The notes under the pieces are model-generated. The model saw only the letters and a program-made list of their open reading frames with translations. It ran no database searches and was not told where the DNA came from. A stretch of DNA of 64,000 nt from Morinoia aosen (Eukaryota; Arthropoda; Malacostraca; Amphipoda; Talitridae): the NCBI GenBank assembly GCA_030386875.1, contig CM059571.1:22500355-22564354 (forward strand). The letters are read 5' to 3'. The translations under genes were made by a program, and so were the position numbers. Below are positions 45,522 to 58,006 of this stretch, piece after piece. Every line of letters begins with the position of its first letter. The first letter of the stretch is position 1.

Positions 45522-48500
45522 CTGCAAATTCCATACAATAATTATGCTCTCTACAATACTAGCTTTCTTACTCCCGTACGTTTGTCAGTAATTGACGAGA
45601 TTCAAACGACTAGTGGATCTACCTTTCACGACATGCACTGATATTGTTGATGACATGCACTGTAGGATAAAAGTGTTCTGATTTACGGTATTTCACTTGT
45701 TACTTTTTAGTGTCAACTGTTGGGAAGGTCGACGTACACAAACGAACATTTAACATGACAAAACTTTACGGTTATTCCCTGGAGAGTCTAAAGCTTATAT
45801 GCGTTATAAGTTTGTAAATCACATGTGGCTCCCAAAAATAAATTTTTTAAATTAAAACCAAAGTGATCACTGAATCGGGAAAGTCATGAATGAACATTAT
45901 CGCGTAATGTGTTCCAATTATTTAATTACCGTGTAGAACGATAGTTTAACAATAAATCGTAAAGGTTTTGCTCACGAACGAGTCCATGATTTTTCTCTTC
46001 CCTTTCAAATATAAGTCTATAGTTGCATGGCGGTCATTCTACACAGATTCCTCAGGTTTACAGGGCAGTAGGATTACGAGCAGGTAGAAATTTAGATTTT
46101 GAATGGGAAAGAACTATTTTTTTGTCTGAGAGGGACACAGACTGTCTAAATGGAAACTATAGGGTACATTTATAGTGTGGCTGTCATTCCCCTCATGCAT
46201 GCATTAGGGCTCGCATAACACGCCCGGTCTCATCGAGATGACAGAGAAACCGATGACCTGTGATGATCTCCAATGGAGAAGCCTCCATGAGAACAGCGAG
46301 CTCTTACGTAGCACCTCGCTTCGTGCAGAAAACAAAAATTTTCAATTCGAATACGCGGTCTCTTCAACAAAATCTCAATTACAATCTATCGCAGCTCGTC
46401 ATTTAGTGATGATGGATTAAGAAAATCCATTTTTTTACGAAGATTAAGATTGATTTTTATTTCTGAAAATGTCCTCATCCACTAGCTCACCAAGAATGTT
46501 TCGGGATTCAAAATTTCATTTTTGACACTCATTATCTCTCACAGCAAGCTTGCCGTGAAACTCTCAAAGAAAGATACCTTGCAGAACAAAACCTTTCAAT
46601 TACAAAGGATGGAATTTGGTTCCGCTAAAGAGCAAGAAATCTTCAGTCATTTAGACTGCAAATGGGATCTGATGAAGAAACGGAGCTTCGAATTTAGTCA
46701 TCTCTCTCTCTCTCTTTATAGCCGATTCCCCAACCGCTGCTATTCACATTCTACAGTACACGCTCCGTCAAAGTTCGTCAGCGCCCTCAAAGTTTAGTGT
46801 AGACACACTAAAGTATGTGTTTCGTTCTTCGAAAGTGATTTGTGAAGCTCTGATTTGATCATTATTAATTAATTTTGCATGATACAGCCCCGATAACGAC
46901 TGACTGCTCACAGTCTTTCGCTCTGCGGTAACCACCACGCTCTCTTGAAAGCTTAACATGGCGCCCGTCAGTTGCCAGATGTCCGCAGAGAGTCTTTGAA
47001 AAACAAAGAGTTTTTGTTTACCGCTTAACTTAGTTTAAAATTAAAACCTAGAGAAACTATTCGAAAAGAACAGTGTTAGAGGTTATTTCAGTAGGTTTTC
47101 AGTACACATCGTTGATCAGCTACGAGGTGCCACACAGATCACTCCTCCTCAGGTCCGGAGCTCTTTTCCAAGAAGAATGACGGTCGCAAAAGCAGCTCGG
47201 AACTTTTTTTGCAGCTGCGACCTCATAGTAACGTTGGCGAAGTAACCAGATTTGCAACTCATCCAAACTCTTGCTTCTTTTTATGACACAGGAGAAATGA
47301 AATAATGTGAAAAAAGGTAATATGACACTAATGCAACAAAAATTGTCCGATGCAGCTTCACGAGAGCAGAACTGAAGTCCTATCCAAGTTATCCAAGTCT
47401 TCCCTTTCGGTTGAGAAATCATGTCGCTCTGCAAAGGGAGAGAGAATACATGAAGGATGGCAGAGCAAAATTCTCGTGTGGTTTATTATACGAGCATGAT
47501 TGGACTAAAGCTTTGTGTCCCTGAGAGGTGAAGGGCTGCTGACTCTCTTCAAGGGTCACCTCGAGTGAACTCAGCAAATGCAGTCTTCTGCCACTACTGA
47601 GAAATTACATCCAAATAATAGGAATTTACGAGCCTGCTCAAGAATAATGAGACCTAGGCTTCAAGCTCTGTGAATTGTTTGAGTAGTAAGGATTGGAAAT
47701 GAAAGAAGAATTATTTGATAGCGCATAAAATATTAGCCTCGCTTTCTCGTAGGCGGTGATGATGCTCTGATAAAGAATTTGTTAACAAAACAAGTGGCAT
47801 TAAAATAGTGAATAAGACTTAACGTTAATTGATTAAGAAATAATTGGATACTTAATTCAGTCTTGCTTTTCAACTTAGCGTCACACAAAATCACACCTGC
47901 AACATAAAAAAACAAGTCAGGTGCACAGCCGTTTTTGTGAAGACTCTGTCTTGCTAGTACCTAGAAAACACTGACTGATTTCCAGAAACAAAGACAGTTT
48001 GTGGAATTAATGCTTAACTTTTCAGAACTCGTGTTTGAATGGAGGTAGCAAAAACTATCACATGAGCTAAAAAAAATCGGTAGAAAATCCTATTCCCTTG
48101 AGACTAAAGAATTTACTTTTATGCATTTCAGGACGTATTCTAAGAATAGCTGAGCACAGGTATTTCTAGGCAGGGTGATACAGACCATGGGTTTCTGAAA
48201 TCAACTAAATTTTGAAATGGAAAACTGAGACAGGAGGATTTTTCCAGGGTTTGCACGATGTTTGTCCTCTCGTTTTTGACGAGTGTCTTCAATTGACTTT
48301 TTCGAGTTTTGAAGACAGCTATACCATATTTAAAACGGGAAAACTTCAACCGCATCCTTTATTTATTTCATCATTTGCTTGCTGTCTGCAATAGTTATCA
48401 CCCATCGGCTGTCATCCATCGGAATGGGTTCAGTTGTCGTCCGTCAGTTACATATTGAGGAAAAACAAAAAAACGTACATAAACTTCAAGAGCGTTTTTA

Positions 48501-50001
48501 CCTCTTTGTTATAAAAAACGAAAGAAATATAATCAGGAAAAAACCTTCTCTACAGCAAAAAACTTCTAAAAACTGAATGAATTTGTAAAACCGTAAGAGA
48601 ATTCAAATTCAATTGTCTAAAGATCTATTTTTTTGACGCAATGTTCAGTTATAATTATAAGTCAAGCTCGTGTAGATCAGCTCATTAAGCGAACTAGATC
48701 TAATTCCTACACTGACTAACCTATAAATAAAATCATTCGAATTGTAGCATGGAGTCACATTTCCTCTGCGTTTCTTTTTGCAGCTTAAAACTTGTGTAAA
48801 CATGTATTCTAGGAGTCTGTTTTGTATTAAAATTTTTTAAACGTACCACTCTTCCGATTGCTGAATCTTGACAAGAATTCTGAATTTTTTTATTCCCTCG
48901 CCTATGGAAAATTCTGATTTAACACTCTCGCTAACGGCTTTGTATCAAAGATAAGCAGATGATTCCTACATTTAACAAACTTTCAAATTCTGCTTGATTA
49001 TTTCTAAAGTTTGAAAATTTTAGGTATGCCACGATTTTGATATCATGTTAATTTCACGCACTAATTCAAGCAAAAGTCCATGCCCGTCTTGTAAGACAGC
49101 TGCAGTTCTTGAATTAGTGAATATTAACAAAGCCTCCTTCATTTCCAGGTCTGCTCATAGATGTTGTGGAGCCACAGTCGTCGCAAATTTCACGCCATTT
49201 CTGATGAATCTAAACGGTGAAATTAAGTTAGCTTTAATCTGTCTTTTTTTTATAGAACGTTGCCGACCAGGCTTTTGACATTCTTGGGGGATATGCAGTG
49301 TTACCTTTTCTATAAAATGAGTGTATCAACAAATTTGTGTCCTAAAGCTATTTCTGATACGACGTAGTATAGGCTTACGTCGAGCTTGCTCACGCCAGGC
49401 ATTAGGCCGCGTTAATGCATTCGACAATTTAACTGACGAAATATTGCACTCTCGCAATTTGTTGCAACATCAATCGGCTAGGTTCTTCATTTCTATCAAT
49501 GGGGCATATGAGACCCAGAAGGAAGGGCTTCTCCATTAAACTTTCCTTTCAAATTGGTTATATAAAACACGTACTCGTCAAAAATTGCCACAACAAAAGT
49601 TGTGTCTGTTCAACAAACCAACGGACGCTATCGCCGGAATTTGTCTGGCAAATTGCATCAATCTCTCAAGCGTTGTATTGCTTCAACTGCGATTTTTTAC
49701 TGGAACTGCTGTACATTTCCTTACACACCACGTATGCAGTTTTTGATCACTTTTATGGACAATATCCCAGAAGTTAAAGTCGTGTGGTCGAAGCATGTGA
49801 AAATTATGGTGAACATGCCTGAAAATGACATGAAATCCAGGTAGGCAACAATGCGGATGGAACACACTCCAATTACTGTAATACCAGTGGAGTGTACGAG
49901 ATCACATGACTTAAACTGATTAATTTGTACCAAAAATGCAACAAAATGGGTTTCTGAAGTTCATTAAGAGATTTCGTATCCAAAAAGACAGGACACAAAC
50001 A
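45522..50001. other. Unassigned region with small ORFs and a (TC)n tract
   Basis: At 46238-46420 an ATG frame of 60 codons (MTEKPMTCDDLQWRSLHENS...) has coding-like codon use but no known family. 46701-46717 is a short (TC)8 microsatellite. 47120-47434 (minus, 104 codons) and 49499-49865 (several overlapping frames) hold no recognised domain. Otherwise AT-rich. Confidence 0.35.
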
Positions 50002-50075
50002 AAGTAAGCCGTGGTGTTAGGGCATGGGCCTCAAGACCGTATGCATCGTTTTGAAATCACGGCATTCCAGTGCAA
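50002..50075 (+). mobile_element. tRNA-derived SINE head or decayed tRNA
   Basis: GTGGTGTTAGGGCATGGGCC resembles a pol III A box and D arm. It is followed by an anticodon-like hairpin GGCCTCAAGACC with CAA in the loop, and by TTTTGAAATCACGGC, a degenerate B box (compare GGTTCGAATCC). Order and spacing fit a tRNA-related SINE 5' head, possibly tRNA-Leu-like. The acceptor stem is not intact, so it is not a working tRNA. The body downstream is not defined. Confidence 0.45.
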
Positions 50076-51093
50076 CGTTGCAGCAACTGGTCGACCACTC
50101 AGCAGGATTTGCGTCTCCGTGAAGGTCCGCTGAAGAAAGATCCAAGTCTTATGCGCCATCTGTCGCCGAGCTTGAGAACGCATTTCAAGAAAGCCTTCGT
50201 CTATCAACAATGACTTTAGAAAAATTCTTCCATGGACTGTTTTTTGTAATAAATTTTAACAGAATAAATTTAGCTAAATCCTACTTGGTTGAGAAGTTTA
50301 AAGTTTATCTTTGATTTTTTCTGCTATATGTAATGCATACATTGGATCTTTCATTGCATTAATCAAACGATCAAAAATCTCCATTACTAGCAGTTGTGCG
50401 ACAGAAAAGCACAATTTTACTACAATCTTTCACACTGCAACTCGCATTGTTGATTATTGTGCATCGCCGCGTGCAGAGAGCTAAAACAGTTTCACAGAAC
50501 AGAATACATCACAGTTTTCCAGGAGCGGAGAAGACGCCTGAATTGTAGTCCAATGCTGATGATTGTGTTGAATTTGTACTGCAAGTGTTTCAACATGCTA
50601 AGACGAAGCGTGAGCTTTACGATCCGAGTGTTAGGGAAGTACACGAGCTGTGGGTGATTTAATAAGATCATCTAGAAGTTATTAAAGGTGTGAACCTGAA
50701 TTATTTTGTTCTTAAACTTATGTTAGAATTTTTGATTAACATAACATAAGTGTCAGTATACGTTTGTTTGACACATACTTTTTCTCTCCACCATGCATAA
50801 CAAATTTCTTTCCAAATCAATAATTGAAAATTAAGGAAAAAGATAATTCAACTCTAGAAGGCTTCACAGCGCTGATACTTTCCTGTTTTGACTTCACATT
50901 AGACCTTGCGCGAGTAACATTTAACATTAATACCTTTCATTCTGTTGTTAGTGGCTAAAAGGCATTTACGTTCCGTTGTCTCCCTCATATATAGTGGAAA
51001 GAGATGATGAAATTCATTTCCATCGTGAATTCATTGTCGTGAATAATTTAAGAGTAAGAAATTCACGATGAACATGCATAACAAATTGTACAA
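50076..51093. other. Unassigned region
   Basis: The first ~150 bp may be the SINE body. They hold a 60-codon frame (SAEERSKSYAPSVAELENAF) with a natural look but no known family. The rest is AT-rich. Confidence 0.35.
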
Positions 51094-51312
51094 CACGTTA
51101 CATGTGATAGGTTAAATTGAAGTTCTATGTTCAACTCAAATTAGAATTAATTTTAGAAATCAATTTTGAAAATAACAATCATTAAATAGATCGTGCCTTC
51201 ATTTAGTTTTCATTTAGTATTCATGAAAATTGAGTTTGTAACTGCTGGTCGGTCAGAAGCATAATGAAAAGCTCCTCAGTGACCACCGGTGGCTCCCGTT
51301 GTGGGAAACGTG
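51094..51312 (+). mobile_element. piggyBac-like MITE (family A, copy 5)
   Basis: The left end is CACGTTACATGTGATAGG and the right end is CCCGTTGTGGGAAACGTG, inverted over about 7 bp with partial matches beyond. Inside the right end is the ACCACCGGTGGC palindrome. The interior matches the reverse complement of the copies at 18.26 and 18.81 kb (GGTCGGTCAGAAGCATAATG, AAAATTGAGTTTGT). Flanks ACAA and TTAG are probably worn TTAA sites. The small ORFs across it are not genes. Confidence 0.65.
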
Positions 51313-51584
51313 TTAGATACTGGATCACGGACTGGAATTGTGCAGTTTTGATACAGAAGCTTCCAAGGCTTTTGCTTACGACGAAGCTGAAAGCTTGCGT
51401 TCTCGCAAGTACGAGTATATTTGGGTTGAAGTCTGAAGGTCCGTATAGACATTGAAGGCGAACTTGGTAAAAGTCTCAGGGCTGTATGAGTAATAATGTA
51501 GAGTCGCTTCTGACACTTATGTAATGAAAATTCTGTCAATACCGACCGTCTTGCTTACGACAAGCTTCTTTTTTCTCCTCCATG

Positions 51585-51655
51585 AAGCAAAGGCAAAGCG
51601 ATACATTGGAAACGAGTACGGCCCGGATTCAATTCCCCGCAAATATGCGGTACAT
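51585..51655 (+). mobile_element. Second tRNA-derived SINE-like head
   Basis: GCAAAGGCAAAGCGATACAT (A-box/D-arm-like) is followed after about 20 bp by CGGCCCGGATTCAATTCCCC, a good B-box match with a T-stem-like GCCCGG. The order fits a tRNA-related SINE. The 3' body is undefined and the family differs from the head at 50.0 kb. Confidence 0.4.
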
Positions 51656-54383
51656 TTTCTGAACCTATTGGCTTCTCTGGTGATGTAGGAACAAAGAACG
51701 CGCTCAAGAGAAAATTTAAAGAGACTTTCCTACTTATCTGACTCGTAATGAAGAAACTTTAAGCTCACCTAACACGCTTGCTTTTCACCATCACTCTTGT
51801 ACGCTCAAAACTAAAAAACTATTGCAATTACAAAGAAACACATTATTGTTGATCAACGCAATCGCTAAAGTTTCCTACAAGTTTCACCGCTGTTAATCAT
51901 TAACGTTTTCATACCTGTTCGGCCAATGTTCATTTTAAAATAGTAGCGATATTTTTTAGCTAATGTTATGTTCATTTGTTCTTACCACTTTATTGATGTC
52001 GTAGGCAGGCATTTGCAGAATTAAAAGAAAACGAGATAATGATTATGCTTTCGAGATTTAGTTTGCAGTAGTAGTGGGAGAAATATTGTCTGTGCCGCAA
52101 TAAAGTCATTGAGCCACGGAAGCAGTATACAATTTGCTGAGTAAGCACTAATTAATCTGTGCAGGCGAGGTTGTCGTCTGCAGCCTACGGGATTATCTAA
52201 CAAATGAGCTCATGCAATAGGACGCGCTCTTACCTGCAGCAGAATTGGCACCATGGAAACTCCACATATGCGTAGCTCTCGCTTTGAGATGGTTCCAAAA
52301 TTCGCTTTTTTTTTCATGGAGGTGATGCTGACGTACTAAACGCTACTACCTCATGCAAGAAACTGATGAGTTGGTTAACAAGCGATGTAGATGATTTGGC
52401 TATCACTCATGCAGGTTTTGACGTGCATTGTGCAGATTTTTACAAATATTTTCTGTTTAAGCAGCGAACATATTTTTTGGGGCTCTAACTATCGTTCAAT
52501 CATTAAAATGAAAATTCTCGAACTTAAGAACATTTATTCCTAAGAATGATGCAATATGTATGATTGTAATCGAGTGACCTGTCAAATTATTGGATTATTT
52601 GGATAATTCAGTCAATGATCAAATTGACACAAAGAGTAAAGAGTGTTCTCGTATTTTAAGTAAATAATATTGTGAAGTTAAGCAACGATTTAAAAACAAA
52701 TTTAAGATTCACTATTTTTAAAAGGCTTTTAATGTAAGGCATGCCATTTCTAGACCGTTTCAGAACATTAAAATGAGACAGTTATTGTTAAGACTATTTC
52801 TACCTAAAGAGATGTGTTTCAGTGATAAACCCAAAACTGCGTCCCAAAATGTTACGACCAGACAATTATAATAAACATGCTTTTTGAACATGCTTTTGCT
52901 CCATATCAAGCGTATGGAGCCAGCAACGTAGGCTAAAGAGAAGACAAGGAGGCAGACAACTTGAACATGATACTCGCAAGATATTGTGCAGTGATGAGAA
53001 TGTCCCTAAAAGATCGGTCAGCGCGACTCCGTAGCTGCTATGCCTCCGTGGGTTACTTCTCTTGACACTACTGTTTTTACGTGTATTACTTGTTCATGTC
53101 AGACATCTCTTTTCTTCAGTCGTTAATTCCATGACGTTTTTTCATGTTATGGTTACCAGCAGGAGATCAATAAGCTCAGGACGCCGACTGAGCCCAAAAT
53201 ACTCCAAGTAAAACATTGGCATCTCAAGAATCAAGCAGAGACCCTGTGTAGAAGATATCTCGTCTTATAATGAACATCATCGACCTCTATTAAACTTTTA
53301 CATAGAGCATTTGAGGGGAAATATCTTCGCTGGTGACTGATACTTTAAGAAAAAGCAGTGATTAAAAACTGAAGGACTGGATTTTTCTCGCAATTCTGAT
53401 CAATCTACTTCGAGATCAACTCTTTATTGTAGCTATATTTATATTTTGTTAATAACATCGTCGTCGTCTCGCATCCTATTTAAGCATAATTTGGTACAAT
53501 TAATAGCATATTACACGTACTCGTATGGGTCCCTTTAGATCGAACGCGGTCGATCCGCTGGGACATTCTTCGTTCGTTCTGAGAGGTAGTGAGTGCAGTT
53601 GGTTTTTTCCACCCGGAGTACGACCAAGTTTTAGCTTTGAGTAGGACGAATTTTGCCTCTGTGTTGGTTCAGCGGTGTTTTGACTTCATTATGTGATTCA
53701 TAATGTACTACCCATGAGGTTTTCATAGACATTCCTTTCCCTCACTTTTCGTAAGTAGCGTTGAATTCGCCAGTTATATGCGAGACTCGCATAACATAGC
53801 TAGAGGTTCAAGTAAAGTTTCTGGGTAAACCTATCTCTTAGCAGAGCAACACGCGTGTGTGATAACAATGGGATGAATACCGAAAGCAGCTGGTGCAGCA
53901 TCGGAGCCACTCGTCGCAGAAATGCGATCTCAAATTCGTCTCGAGGAAAGTCGTTTGGTCTGCTGAACAGCAGTCACAACTTCATTTCTGCTATGAAACG
54001 AAGTTAAATCGCAGAAAGTAAGTTCACCAACATCGATGAACCCTTACTTTCTCAATGCGTCAAGAGAACAGGAAACTTTTAGGTGAATCATCAACTTTGC
54101 ATTTCTGCTTCTGCTGCCTGTCCATGTCAAATGTTTGATGGGGTCTACAAAATTGAGTATCGCAAAGAGTCTCCCAAATTAAGATGCATATTACTCCATA
54201 CCTATAATACAGCAGTTCAAATTCGAATTCCAATCAGGATTATTCTTATTTTGAGATGACTTTAAAGCCTAATTTTTTAGGAACGGAGGCAAAATGTCAC
54301 GAAGAACTGTTTTCTTTTATTGGATGGCCATTGCTAGTCTTACATATGTACGTTATTGACAAAATAGTAGGATACCATGTTAA
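51656..54383. other. Unassigned AT-rich region
   Basis: No gene recognised. A slightly GC-richer patch at 53530-53650 contains a short hairpin (GATCGA...TCGATC) but no exon. TTAA at 54380-54383 belongs to the MITE that follows. Confidence 0.4.
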
Positions 54384-54604
54384 CCCTTTAACGCCCACAT
54401 TTTTATACTCATATTACCGCTATGACAACCACTATCACTAAACCGACATTGACATTAGGTTGCCACTGTTATCAAGATGGAGAAGGAACTGCCACTCGGC
54501 AGTGAAGTTCAAAGGACACATTAGTGGACAAATTGAATAAGAAATACAATATATTATTGTTATTTTTGAAAGAGGACCGTACAGTCCACTTGGGCGTTAA
54601 AGGG
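54384..54604. mobile_element. piggyBac-like MITE (family B)
   Basis: Exact 14-bp terminal inverted repeats: CCCTTTAACGCCCA at 54384-54397 and TGGGCGTTAAAGGG at 54591-54604. TTAA precedes the left end and ATAA follows the right end, one change from the TTAA duplication of piggyBac. CCC-starting termini are typical of that superfamily. Only 221 bp and non-coding, so it needs a transposase from elsewhere. It differs from family A, whose ends begin CAC. Confidence 0.85.
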
Positions 54605-55491
54605 ATAAGTAAAGATGACGATTGAATGCGGATGAATAACGAAAATGAGGAAAAAGAAATGCCTCACTCTATAGATTTGCAAAACTCTGATTGGTTCTCG
54701 TTGACGGGTGCGCATGCAGTGACGTTATTCCAAGTAAAATGTTGAGCACATAATGCCAGTTGGTCAATGTTCAAGTTCCTATTTATTTATTTATCATAAA
54801 ACACTTCCTCTTTGCCAGTAAAAATATACTCCACTTAATGTAGGTATTTTGTGTTTATTTTTTTAATGATTTGTTAATCTTTCACTAGGCTACTCTATTT
54901 GTAAAAGTTCATAAGTTCCTAATGCACTTGGTAATGATATTTTGTCCGAAGAAGAATAAATAACAATCGTTGTGACCACACTAAACATATTGAGCAGCCA
55001 TTATAGCCTATACGATGATGAAGAGAACTGGGCAACACACAGCAAGCTGTGCACCAAATTGAAACAACTCTGAGCAAATTTTTTCCGCTCTCATCACTCT
55101 GTGGGGTGGCGTTTGAGAAGTAATGAGTAATATATTGAACGTGGAAAAATGGCTTGGTTAGTAACTTACTCCTTGGGGTTCATTGAAGGAAAGCTTACAG
55201 CTCTACGTAATAAGGGGAAAAGGAAGATTAAACGATGTAATAAAATTAAACATCTGTTGATCAAATCTGAAATAGATTTTAATTCCAGGCTTTCTCGAGT
55301 AAGAAGCTAATATTGAAAGGATGTTAGAAAAACAGGGACTAGCATAATCATTTTTATGTGATATTTTCATTAGTAAGAGTATGTCCTCAAAAATTTCTAT
55401 TCTCAGGTTTGACACACCTATAGTAAAATGATAGTATTCGATAGCAATTTAGCATTGCCTTTCTCACTGATCCTGCATTTCTTTCTTCCAG
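54605..55491. other. Unassigned AT-rich region, possibly intronic
   Basis: No gene seen. The last 50 bp contain a branch-point-like CACTGAT and the pyrimidine tract of the exon at 55492. Confidence 0.4.
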
Positions 55492-55530
55492 TTCATGGAT
55501 TCCAAAGTGAATCACGAGACCGCCATTAAG
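55492..55530 (+). CDS. Strong candidate internal exon (39 nt)
   Basis: A branch-point-like CACTGAT and a pyrimidine-rich ATTTCTTTCTTCCAG lead to an AG acceptor at 55490-55491. Then come 39 coding bases and the donor AAG/GTATGA at 55531. Only one of three frames is open, reading FMDSKVNHETAIK, and the length is a multiple of three (phase 0-0). Codons are balanced and GC-richer than the flanks. A possible next acceptor lies at 56040 (TTATTTCATTGCAG), after which the frame would read LTVTAD and stop. I cannot name the gene. This is the best host-exon signal in the window. Confidence 0.55.
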
Positions 55531-56574
55531 GTATGAAGATTTTAAGCACTACTGTAAAAACTTTCACTATGATCACATTTTCGTTGTCTTTTTATTGAAA
55601 AAAAATTCAAGAAGCGTTTTATTTTTTTGTATTTTTTTTTCTTCATTGGATCGTAAACCAACTAAATAAATTGAGAGGCAATTTCCCCAAGTAATTTTGA
55701 CTGATTTTACTCACGACTGGAACACTTTAATTGTAAACAAAACCCATGGAAGGCATTACGAATTTTTCGCCAATGGCTGAAATGGCTTAACAATAAGTAT
55801 GTGAGAATAAACCAATATCATTTGAAGTATTCGTGCATGATTGTACGCATTGTTGTAGTTTCATAAATTGATCAAGTGAGATGAAAATAATACACTACTG
55901 TGCGTTGTTACTGTAGAAGTGAGTAGAGATGATTGAGGAGTTAAGGGTTATAGAATTTTGTTCGATCATATAAAGTCAGTAGACGCAATCTTTAATTCAA
56001 CCAAACGTTCATTATTAACACGATTCTTATTTCATTGCAGTTAACAGTGACTGCAGACTAAGGGGATAATTTCATTCCGATCACAGGGGCATAACATCAT
56101 AGCTGCTACGGTCTGGATGATTTTACACGCAGGTATAATAGGAGAGAACATGATTAGAGTTCTACCTGATTTTGTTCAAAATGGTTAACAAACTCAACAA
56201 AAAGTATTATGAATAATAATGTACTGGAGCAAAAATCATCCCGCATTGATAATTCGGCCCAAAACGTAAAGAGGACTTTTATTGGCCCAGCAGAGATAAC
56301 TATAAAATTATTCTCTGAGGTCGTGAAAAACTGCTCCAAAATCACGAAAAACGCGCGAGTTAAACAGACGATTGCGTGCTTGCACCGCAGAACTATAATT
56401 CGTCGATCAGCAATTTTATATGGAAAGAATAGTAACACAGGGTATCAAAATGTTGGGCTATAGCGCGAACACAATTATTAATGGAGGAATAGAACGCGAA
56501 CATTGAGTAATAACAGGCATAATTAAGACACTTATTTTAAAGAGGAGAATCAAGCGACGAAGAGCTTAGAAAGT
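55531..56574. other. Downstream of exon: intron or intergenic
   Basis: AT-rich. The only notable signal is the acceptor-like TTATTTCATTGCAG ending at 56040. Overlapping ORFs at 56154-56463 look like chance. Confidence 0.35.
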
Positions 56575-57459
56575 ATGACTCCTCAAAGTGGGTGGAGATC
56601 ACACACACTCACACACTCAGCCCAGCGTAGGGGCGAGAAGGCAGGCAGGCAGGTAGGCGGAGGGGTGGCGTATGGACCCGCCGAGGGGGCCGGACGCGAG
56701 GGGCGGTGGTTGTTTCTTAAGGAGCTGAGAGTGTCTTCAAGTCATTCGCTGCTGCGGGCCTTTTGTTCCCTTCCTGGAACTCGCCATTTTGCGCGCACCT
56801 CCGTCGGATGCCAGCGGTGCGGCTGTCTGTCAACCGGCCAGACGCGTGGCTGTCAACAGCCCAGACGCGTGGCTGTCAACAGCCCAGGCGCGTGGCTGTC
56901 AACAGCCCAGATGCGTGGCTGTCAACAGCCCAGGCGCGTGGCTGTCAACAGCCCAGACGCGTGGCTGTCAACAGCCCAGACGCGTGGCTGTCAACAGCCC
57001 AGACGCGTGGCTGTCAACAGCCCAGGCGCGTGGCTGTCAACAGTTCAGACGCGTGGCTGTCAACAGTCCAGACCTGTGGCTGTCAACAGCCCAGACGCGT
57101 GGCTGTCAACAGTCCAGACTTGTGGCTGTCAACAGCCCAGACGCGTGGCTGTCAACAGTCCAGACTTGTGGCTGTCAACAGCCCAGACGCGTGGCTGTCA
57201 ACAGCCCAGATGCGTGGCTGTCAACTTCACAGTTACCGCATTGTTGCCAGAACAGTTGTCTTGTTTGGGACGAGACAGTCAACTGGCTATTAACAGCCGT
57301 CGGACGACTCAACAGCTTGTTTACCTCGCAGTCAAGCCAGAGCCCAGCCAGTTACCGAGCTGTCTACAGCTCTGCTGCCTCAGTCAAAACTCATGCATTT
57401 CAACTCCCAGCAAAATGCTTGAATACGCAGCAGTGAACAGTCCATCGGACTATTGCTAA
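56575..57459 (+). other. 294-codon open frame across a minisatellite, probably not a gene
   Basis: The longest complete open frame in the window, ATG 56575 to stop 57457-57459. Most of it translates the 23-bp tandem array, giving a 23-residue cyclic repeat (VAVNSPDAWLSTAQTRGCQQ then PRR). Two other forward frames are also open over the array (56763-57293 and 56789-57436) with the same cyclic peptide. That follows from a stop-free unit whose length is not a multiple of three, so openness is not evidence of selection. Upstream is a CA-rich then GC-rich leader (56.59-56.72 kb). Transcription is possible but unshown. Confidence 0.35.
56821..57236 (+). repeat. 23-bp minisatellite, about 18 units
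   Basis: The unit reads GTGGCTGTCAACAGCCCAGA plus CGC. Start points 56846 to 57214 are spaced at exact multiples of 23, giving 17 regular units plus a degenerate first one. Variants are few (GACGC, GGCGC, GATGC, GACTTG, GACCTG; GCCC versus GTCC or GTTC) and partly alternate, suggesting duplication of blocks of two units. Worn fragments (CAGTCAACTGGCTATTAACA) extend to about 57.4 kb. Each unit contains GCTGTCAACAGC, which can pair with itself. Confidence 0.95.
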
Positions 57460-58006
57460 TTTGAAACCAGCTGCTGGAATATATTGTGTTTGTAGGCATA
57501 GTGAACCCGTTTAAAAATCGGCTTGACCACTACTGGATTGGAAGTTTCCAGGATTCTAAAATGTTACCTAAAGGCTTCATCGGAATTCCAGTGAGTTAGA
57601 TATGGAGAGAGATTATATAGTATTCATATAAGTAATTTATAATGCATTATCAAAAATGGTGTCATCTTATATCGTATATTACAACCCCACTTTAAGCGTC
57701 TCGTCCAAAAATATCGTCAACTTAATGTGAAAACAATGTGACAACTCTAATATTTCTGATTGTGCGAAAAAAATTTAATCCCGGGTCCCTGGGAAAATTA
57801 ATTCTCGGGAAAAACTTAAATCGTGTCTGAAACGGCTACTTTGTAGTGCGAAAACGAATGTACTGGTTCTAGTGCAAGAATAATAAGTACTATTGGACTC
57901 TTACTTCGGTGTCTGCGCGTGATTGGGACGTGACTGCTTTTACAACTTGGGTAAGAGCCCGAAAATTGGTCCCTCGCTTGGATTTCCACGGTTTATTCTA
58001 TTCAAG
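57460..58006. other. Unassigned spacer
   Basis: No gene recognised. The last 35 bp contain the weak pyrimidine tract and AG acceptor proposed for the exon at 58007. Confidence 0.35.

Noticed and set aside
49149-49270. Two acceptor-like sites (TTCATTTCCAG and CTTTTTTTTATAG) with short open frames
   Set aside because: The implied intron would be too short and no convincing donors follow; probably pyrimidine-rich chance.
50126-50300. 60-codon frame SAEERSKSYAPSV... as a mariner fragment
   Set aside because: No HTH, DDD/E or WVPHELT-type motif; it lies just downstream of a SINE head and may be its body.
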